Below, piece after piece: positions 6,660-10,566 of a stretch of 10,566 nt of DNA. A program made the position numbers and the translations under genes. Source of the stretch: JALJPB01 sp963933115 (GTDB lineage Bacteria > Pseudomonadota > Gammaproteobacteria > Enterobacterales > Alteromonadaceae); assembly GCA_963933115.1 (NCBI GenBank), contig CAWVSL010000061.1:1-10566 (forward strand), in the 5' to 3' direction. The notes beneath the pieces were generated by a model that did not search any database, was not told where the DNA came from, and was given only the letters and a program-made list of their open reading frames with translations. Positions within the stretch are counted from its first letter, which is position 1. Each line of letters starts with the position of its first letter.

Positions 6660-6700
6660 TAAGAAGAAAAAGACTTTGTAATAGTAATTACAAAGTCTTT
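6660..6700 (-). terminator. Strong hairpin terminator between the FNT and kinase/phosphatase genes
   Basis: AAAGACTTTGTAAT (6669-6682) and ATTACAAAGTCTTT (6687-6700) form a perfect 14-bp stem with a 4-base loop. Read on the minus strand, the stem is followed by TTTTCTTCTT, the U-rich tail of a terminator. It ends the FNT transcript about 60 bases after its stop codon. No T-run is present on the plus-strand side. Confidence 0.8.
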
Positions 6701-6761
6701 GCTTAATTGATACAAACTACAGTATGTCAGTTGTTAGACAACTTAAGACATGGTGCATGTA

Positions 6762-7577
6762 TTACTTAGCCAATACTCTGTTTGGCGACGTTTTAACATG
6801 CGTTAGGTACAGTGGTAAGCCAACTAATAATAAACCACCAGCGAGGTTACCTAATACCGTTGGAATTTCATTCCATACCAAGTAATCATAAACGGTAAAT
6901 TCACCACCCATGATCATAGAGAATGGGAATAAAAACATGTTAACAATTGAATGCTCAAAACCCATGAAGAAGAACAACATAACAGGCATCCACATAGCGG
7001 CCATTTTAGCGCCGGCTGATGTTGAAATCATCGCACCCACTACACCCATAGAGACCATCCAGTTACATAACATGCCGCGGAAAAATATCGTTATCCAACC
7101 TGATAAACCATGTTCTTGATAGCCTAAGGTTCTCGATTCACCAATAGTAGCTACCTTTGCCGCTATTGCGCCGCCTTCAGTTGAATAACCATAGGTTAAG
7201 ATAAAGGACATCAGGAATGCAGTGGTTAACGCACCACCAAAGTTGCCCAGGAAGACCAGTCCCCAGTTCCTCATGACTCCACCAAAGGTTACACCGGGAC
7301 GTTTATCTAATAATGCCAACGGTACAAGAGTGAAGACACCGGTGAGTAGATCAAACTTCATTAAATAAAGCATGATAAAGCCAACAGGGAAAAGACAAGC
7401 ACCTAAAATGGGACTCCCTGTTTTTGTGGCAACCGTAATAGCAAATACTGCTGCTAAACCTAAAATTGCCCCGGCCATAAAGGCACGGATAATGGTATCT
7501 TTAGTCGACATGTAAACTTTTTGTTCACCGGTGTCGACCATCTTGGTTACAAATTCACTGGGTTCTATATACGCCAT
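6762..7577 (-). CDS. Formate/nitrite transporter (FNT) family anion channel
   Basis: The 271-residue inner-membrane protein has the FNT fold with about six membrane helices and belongs with FocA, NirC and HSC (AsrD/FNT3), which form pentameric channels for small monovalent anions. CLFPVG (61-66), KFDLLTG (74-80, the loop between the broken helix 2 halves), FRGMLCNWMV (166-175) and GFEHSIVNMF (206-215) are family signatures. His209 and Asn213 match the pore histidine and asparagine of this family. The substrate cannot be read from sequence; formate, nitrite, bicarbonate, hydrosulfide and cyanate are all conceivable. Its place directly after cynS, with its own sigma-54 promoter, suggests cyanate or a linked anion. 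GAGA (minus strand, about 7585-7588) precedes the ATG. A strong terminator follows. Confidence 0.93.
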   Translation of the reverse strand: MAYIEPSEFVTKMVDTGEQKVYMSTKDTIIRAFMAGAILGLAAVFAITVATKTGSPILGACLFPVGFIMLYLMKFDLLTGVFTLVPLALLDKRPGVTFGGVMRNWGLVFLGNFGGALTTAFLMSFILTYGYSTEGGAIAAKVATIGESRTLGYQEHGLSGWITIFFRGMLCNWMVSMGVVGAMISTSAGAKMAAMWMPVMLFFFMGFEHSIVNMFLFPFSMIMGGEFTVYDYLVWNEIPTVLGNLAGGLLLVGLPLYLTHVKTSPNRVLAK

Positions 7578-7628
7578 TGCTATATCTCTTTAAAGTTGAG
7601 TAAGTTATTTTTATTTCTTTACTGATTA

Positions 7629-7645
7629 GGCAAATTAAATGCCAA
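7629..7645 (-). promoter_or_regulatory. Sigma-54 promoter (-24/-12) of the FNT gene
   Basis: On the minus strand the sequence reads TTGGCATTTAATTTGCC. It has -24 TTGGCA, -12 TTGC and the obligatory GG-N10-GC spacing, very close to the consensus TTGGCAC-N5-TTGCW. Transcription would start near 7618, 41 bases before the FNT start codon. A weak 9-of-13 match to the enhancer sites seen upstream of cynS occurs at 7717-7729, about 100 bp upstream of that start. Confidence 0.7.
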
Positions 7646-7750
7646 TGAGTTAAGTTGTTGAATTTATTGGTTTAGCTGTTTTTTTTATTGATGTTAGTTT
7701 GATTAATTGAACATATAACGAGCATTAGTTAAAAAATCGCACCAAAATGG

Positions 7751-8191
7751 TTACCAAGAGGCATAAGGTAAAAATTTACCATTTAAGGTTAAAATTACCC
7801 GATCGCCTTTAGGGTTTTCTTCTTTGTCCACTTCCATTGAGAAATCGATAGCGCTCATAATGCCGTCGCCAAACTTTTCTTGAATGACTTCTTTTAATGT
7901 CTCACCATAAACGCCAACCACTTCATATAATCGATAAACTAAAGGGTCTTGCGGAACAGACTTATCCCATTCTTTAGTCGGGTATTCCATTAAGGCCGCT
8001 TTTGCTTCTGCCGGTAAACCGATAACATTCACTAACTTTTCGGCTTCGGCTTCTTTACAACTATTCATGCCTAAGCAAGCAGACGTTGTCCAAACAACTG
8101 ACATACCAATATCATCAGCAATTTCTTGCCAAGATAAACTTTTCTCTTTTTTTATTGTAAATATTGCTTCGGTTACATCGAGCTTATTCAT
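7751..8191 (-). CDS. cynS: Cyanate hydratase (cyanase)
   Basis: Cyanase converts cyanate and bicarbonate to carbamate and CO2; the carbamate then decays to ammonia and CO2. It acts in the cytoplasm as a decamer. The N-terminal 75 residues form the helical domain (SWQEIADDIGMSVVWTTSAC). The C-terminal domain carries the catalytic triad in YRLYE (Arg87, Glu90) and MSAIDF (Ser113), equivalent to Arg96, Glu99 and Ser122 of the 156-residue E. coli enzyme. The 146-residue length is usual for the family, and the protein ends with the expected GKFLPY segment. AGGAAA (minus strand, about 8198-8203) lies six or seven bases before the ATG. No cynT carbonic anhydrase, CynX or CynABD-type transporter, or LysR-type CynR is in the window. 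An FNT channel and a sigma-54 activator flank it instead. Confidence 0.96.
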   Translation of the reverse strand: MNKLDVTEAIFTIKKEKSLSWQEIADDIGMSVVWTTSACLGMNSCKEAEAEKLVNVIGLPAEAKAALMEYPTKEWDKSVPQDPLVYRLYEVVGVYGETLKEVIQEKFGDGIMSAIDFSMEVDKEENPKGDRVILTLNGKFLPYASW

Positions 8192-8246
8192 ATTATTTCC
8201 TTGGGTTAGTAGATTAAGGGTAAAAATTTATTGCTACAGTCATTTA

Positions 8247-8275
8247 GTTGTATGTTGTTAGTGCATTTTGGTCAA
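8247..8275 (-). promoter_or_regulatory. Possible sigma-70 promoter of cynS
   Basis: On the minus strand TTGACC (8275-8270) and TACAAC (8252-8247) are exactly 17 bases apart. Transcription would start near 8240, giving a leader of about 49 bases. It could supply basal cynS expression beside the upstream sigma-54 promoter. Confidence 0.45.
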
Positions 8276-8349
8276 AACGGTGCAGAAGTTGAAATTCCGT
8301 GCTGTTTTTCATTGAACACTATCTACTGTGGCTATTTGCTATTGGTTAT

Positions 8350-8366
8350 AGCGATTATTGTGCCAA
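8350..8366 (-). promoter_or_regulatory. Sigma-54 promoter (-24/-12) of cynS
   Basis: On the minus strand the sequence reads TTGGCACAATAATCGCT. The -24 block TTGGCAC is a perfect consensus match, the -12 block is TCGC instead of TTGC, and the GG-N10-GC spacing is exact. Transcription would start near 8339, leaving a leader of about 148 bases. Three palindromes sit about 100-139 bp upstream, the standard distance for enhancer-binding activators. Confidence 0.65.
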
Positions 8367-8432
8367 GATGATGGGTTTACTTAACTCATTGAAATTATTG
8401 GTTTTAATTTTTGATGGATGGTATTTTGCTAA

Positions 8433-8484
8433 CACGAAATTTCGTGGTAAACGATATTTCGTGCCAGTTAAACGATATTTCGTT
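8433..8484. promoter_or_regulatory. Three palindromic enhancer (UAS) sites
   Basis: The 14-bp perfect palindrome CACGAAATTTCGTG (8433-8446) is followed by two copies of TAAACGATATTTCGT (8448-8462 and 8469-8483), exactly 21 bp apart and so on the same DNA face. All share the core ACGAWATTTCGT. They lie 100, 118 and 139 bp upstream of the predicted sigma-54 start of cynS. The third also overlaps the probable -35 region of the divergent regulator gene, which would allow autoregulation. The likely binder is the Fis-type HTH of that regulator. Confidence 0.65.
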
Positions 8485-8493
8485 GTTTGGCTT

Positions 8494-8499
8494 GATAAT
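8494..8499 (+). promoter_or_regulatory. Candidate -10 box of the sigma-54 activator gene
   Basis: GATAAT matches five of six consensus bases and is followed by a plausible leader and the GGAG at 8530-8533. No recognisable -35 is present; the palindrome at 8472-8483 covers that position. Confidence 0.3.
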
Positions 8500-8576
8500 T
8501 GTATTGTGGTAATAAATAAAACGTTATCTGGAGAGATATTATCAAAGAGTGCTTATTTTTAAATGCCCCTAAGGCC

Positions 8577-10394
8577 TTGTTATACATTGACCCTTTTAGT
8601 AATCAAATTTTGCAAGCAAATAAAAAAGCATCAGCATTATTTGGCATTAACAACGATGAGTTAACCAAGCTAACGGTTAGCCAATTTTTTAATGGTTGTT
8701 TAGATAAATTGCTTAGTTTTACTCAACAGATACTCGAACAAGGTGACGCTTGGTCCAATGACTTATTTATGGTGATTAATCATGAAAAAATATATTTGGA
8801 CATAACCGCCAGTGCTATCGACGATAAGCTTTTGTTATCTTGTCAAAATGCTAAAGTCACTTTTGCTCGCTATCATCAGGCGATTGCTCAGGCAGAATAT
8901 CAAGCGGGTCTTGTTCATTGGAATGCTAACGAAACCGTATTTGAAGAAATTGAACGACAAAATCAATTATTATTAAGTGCTGTCGGTGATGGTATCTATG
9001 GGGTTGATGTTGAGGGCAATACCACCTTTGTCAATAGTGCAGCAGAGCAAATATTAGGTTGGAAAAAACAAGAACTGGTGGGTAAAAATATACATGATGC
9101 TATCCATCACTCTCATGCGAGTGGCGAACATTATCATGCGCACCAATGCCCGATTTATTCTGCTTTTAAAGATGGAGAAGTCCATAGCGTTGACGATGAA
9201 GTGTTTTGGGCCAAAAATGGTCAAGCTATTGCCGTTGAATATAAGAGCACACCAGTTACTGAAAATGGCTTATTAATTGGCGCTGTGGTCATTTTTAGAG
9301 ATATAACTCAGAGAAAATTGATCCAAATAAAATTGCTTAAGGCATTGAAAGAGGTGGATACGCTTAAAGAACGACTTGAAATGGATAATGCCTATCTATT
9401 AGAAGAATTAAATGCTGACTTTAATCATCACCAGATCATTGGTCAGAGTAGTAAAGTGCAGTATATGGTCAATCAAATAGAATTAGTGGGGCCAACAACA
9501 GCTAACGTACTGATCACTGGTGAGTCAGGCACTGGCAAAGAACTTATTGCTCGAGCGATTCATGAAGTCAGTGAACGAAAAGCCAGACCGTTAATTCGTG
9601 TTAATTGTGCGGCTATTCCTGCTGACTTATTTGAAAGTGAATTTTTTGGTCATGTCAAAGGGGCTTTTTCAGGGGCAATTTCAGATCGTATTGGCCGCTT
9701 TGAACTCGCCGACGGCGCCACTATCTTTTTAGACGAGGTCGGTGAAATCCCGCTGCAACTGCAAGGCAAATTATTACGTGTCTTACAAGAGCAACAATTT
9801 GAACGAGTAGGGGAGTCAAAAACGAGAAATGTTAATGTCAGGGTAATATCTGCAACCAATCAAGATCTGAAAAAATTAGTGGAACAACATAAATTTCGAG
9901 AAGATTTATACTTTAGGCTTAACGTCTTCCCAGTTCATTCCCCAGCATTACGTGAACGTGCTGATGACATCCCTCTGTTAGTGAAGCATTTCATTGATAA
10001 AATATGTCTGAACTTAAATAGGAGCCATTCAGAGGTTTCTATTACACAAATGCAACTATTAACAAGCTATCATTGGCCGGGTAATATCCGAGAGCTAGAA
10101 AATATTATTGAACGCCAAATAATATTAGCACAAAGTAATAAAATAAGTTTTGATTTCCTAGCGGATGAAACCATAAGCAATCCTGTCGCAGTTAACCTTA
10201 AAGTAGCGCCGCAGTTAATAACGGTTCAAGAGCAAAAGTTAATTGAGAAAACCAACTTAGCTAATGCCTTAAAGCATTGCCGAGGTAAAATTTATGGTGA
10301 TAATGGCGCGGCAGAACTCTTAGGTTTAAAACCAACAACCTTATCTTCAAAGTTAAAAAAGTATGGCATTAATCGACAGGAGTTTATTAATTAA
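8577..10394 (+). CDS. PAS-PAS-AAA+ sigma-54-dependent transcriptional activator (Fis-type HTH)
   Basis: This is a bacterial enhancer-binding protein. Two PAS sensory domains (about 1-95 and 130-245, the second ending VVIFRDITQRK) are followed by a coiled linker (248-280). The sigma-54 AAA+ domain has Walker A GESGTGKE (315-322), loop-1 GAFSGA (362-367), Walker B IFLDE (383-387), Arg441/Arg447 in FREDLYFRLN and WPGNIRELEN (500-509). A Fis-type HTH follows (GDNGAAELLGLKPTTLSSKL). Loop 1 has Ser where GAFTGA has Thr. No response-regulator receiver domain is present, so the signal is probably sensed by the PAS domains. TTG 8577 is the first conventional start, but the frame is open back to 8520 and reads IIKECLFLNAPKALLYIDP, which looks like the missing PAS beginning. 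The true start may be ATT 8538 or ATC 8541 behind GGAG (8530-8533). It is divergent from cynS and is the natural activator of cynS and the FNT gene. Confidence 0.92.
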   Translation: MLYIDPFSNQILQANKKASALFGINNDELTKLTVSQFFNGCLDKLLSFTQQILEQGDAWSNDLFMVINHEKIYLDITASAIDDKLLLSCQNAKVTFARYHQAIAQAEYQAGLVHWNANETVFEEIERQNQLLLSAVGDGIYGVDVEGNTTFVNSAAEQILGWKKQELVGKNIHDAIHHSHASGEHYHAHQCPIYSAFKDGEVHSVDDEVFWAKNGQAIAVEYKSTPVTENGLLIGAVVIFRDITQRKLIQIKLLKALKEVDTLKERLEMDNAYLLEELNADFNHHQIIGQSSKVQYMVNQIELVGPTTANVLITGESGTGKELIARAIHEVSERKARPLIRVNCAAIPADLFESEFFGHVKGAFSGAISDRIGRFELADGATIFLDEVGEIPLQLQGKLLRVLQEQQFERVGESKTRNVNVRVISATNQDLKKLVEQHKFREDLYFRLNVFPVHSPALRERADDIPLLVKHFIDKICLNLNRSHSEVSITQMQLLTSYHWPGNIRELENIIERQIILAQSNKISFDFLADETISNPVAVNLKVAPQLITVQEQKLIEKTNLANALKHCRGKIYGDNGAAELLGLKPTTLSSKLKKYGINRQEFIN

Positions 10395-10515
10395 CTTATC
10401 TATTGTAAATATGACTATTATTAGGCGGAATTTTAATGAGAAAGTATAGGTTAGACGGTTATTAGAGGTTTACTGAGGATTTAAGCTGTATGAGCTCAAT
10501 TTTATTTTATTGAAT

Positions 10516-10566
10516 TGGTTGCGGGAGCCAGATTTGAACTGACGACCTTCGGGTTATGAGCCCGAC
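10516..10566 (-). tRNA. Initiator tRNA-Met (anticodon CAU), 3' part only
   Basis: On the minus strand the last 51 bases of a tRNA are present, ending in encoded CCA (10516-10518). The anticodon stem-loop TCGGG-CTCATAA-CCCGA has the three consecutive G-C pairs that mark the initiator tRNA, with anticodon CAT at 10556-10558. The T-arm contains GTTCAAATC. The D-arm and the 5' acceptor strand lie beyond the window edge. Confidence 0.92.

Larger units (their letters stand above)
8192..8576. other. Regulatory region between divergent cynS and sigma-54 activator genes
   Basis: This 385-base stretch carries, from the cynS side outward, the cynS ribosome site, a sigma-70-like promoter (8247-8275, minus), a sigma-54 promoter (8350-8366, minus), three palindromic sites (8433-8484) and a candidate -10 for the regulator gene (GATAAT, 8494-8499, plus). 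An 87-codon reading frame from GTG 8299 runs through it, but it covers the palindromes and I do not consider it a gene. Confidence 0.65.

Noticed and set aside
6910..7119. 69-codon plus-strand frame inside the FNT gene
   Set aside because: Antisense to a well-conserved membrane protein gene; no supporting signals.
7739..7760. Possible terminator right after cynS on the minus strand (ACCATTTTGGT then a T-run)
   Set aside because: The stem is only four base pairs and the T-run is separated from it by GCGA, so it is too weak to call.
8067..8261. 64-codon plus-strand frame overlapping cynS
   Set aside because: Antisense to the cynS N-terminal coding region; no family likeness and no ribosome site.
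8268..8283. Sigma-54-like GG-N10-GC on the plus strand (TTGGTCAAAACGGTGC)
   Set aside because: The -12 block is poor, it would start about 250 bases before the activator gene, and it overlaps the better minus-strand TTGACC box. Probably chance.
8299..8562. 87-codon reading frame starting at GTG between cynS and the activator
   Set aside because: It runs through the sigma-54 promoter and all three palindromes, and its repeated KRYFV segments are simply the DNA repeats translated. It has no ribosome site and no family likeness.

Overview
The window is AT-rich gammaproteobacterial chromosomal DNA. Protein style, base composition and gene content fit the Alteromonadales, most likely a Colwellia or Thalassotalea-like marine bacterium. 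This placement rests on pattern recognition only, without a database search. The window opens in the last 49 codons of a copper-type P-type ATPase and closes inside an initiator tRNA-Met gene on the minus strand.

Left part (1-4800, all plus strand). This is a string of mostly unrelated, individually transcribed genes. In order: the copA tail, a 26-residue membrane peptide that looks like the orphaned anchor of a cupredoxin-type protein, a DUF3297 protein, a 56-residue Lys/Glu-rich protein, a SUKH (SMI1/KNR4) protein, a 65-residue two-helix membrane protein, a PLP-dependent O-acetylhomoserine sulfhydrylase (metY-like) and a YdgJ-like Gfo/Idh/MocA oxidoreductase. Clear hairpin terminators follow the DUF3297 gene (852-883) and metY (3669-3697).

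Right part (4900-10400) is the interesting section. On the minus strand lie cynS (cyanase), a formate/nitrite-family (FNT) anion channel gene, and a fused PP2C phosphatase/Ser-Thr kinase with a C-terminal membrane tail. Divergent from cynS is a regulator with two PAS domains, a sigma-54 AAA+ domain and a Fis-type helix-turn-helix. Reading the DNA directly, I find a sigma-54 -24/-12 element upstream of cynS (8350-8366) and another upstream of the FNT gene (7629-7645), both with exact GG-N10-GC spacing. Three near-identical palindromes (core ACGAWATTTCGT) lie at 8433-8484, about 100, 118 and 139 bp upstream of the predicted cynS start, which is the classical enhancer position. My model is a sigma-54-controlled cyanate-use or cyanate-detoxification module. 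In it, the PAS regulator binds the three sites and activates cynS and the FNT channel; the channel moves cyanate, or a related anion such as nitrite, formate or bicarbonate; and cyanase converts cyanate plus bicarbonate to ammonia and CO2. The kinase/phosphatase may add post-translational control. Its gene lies beyond a strong hairpin terminator, so its membership in the same transcription unit is uncertain.
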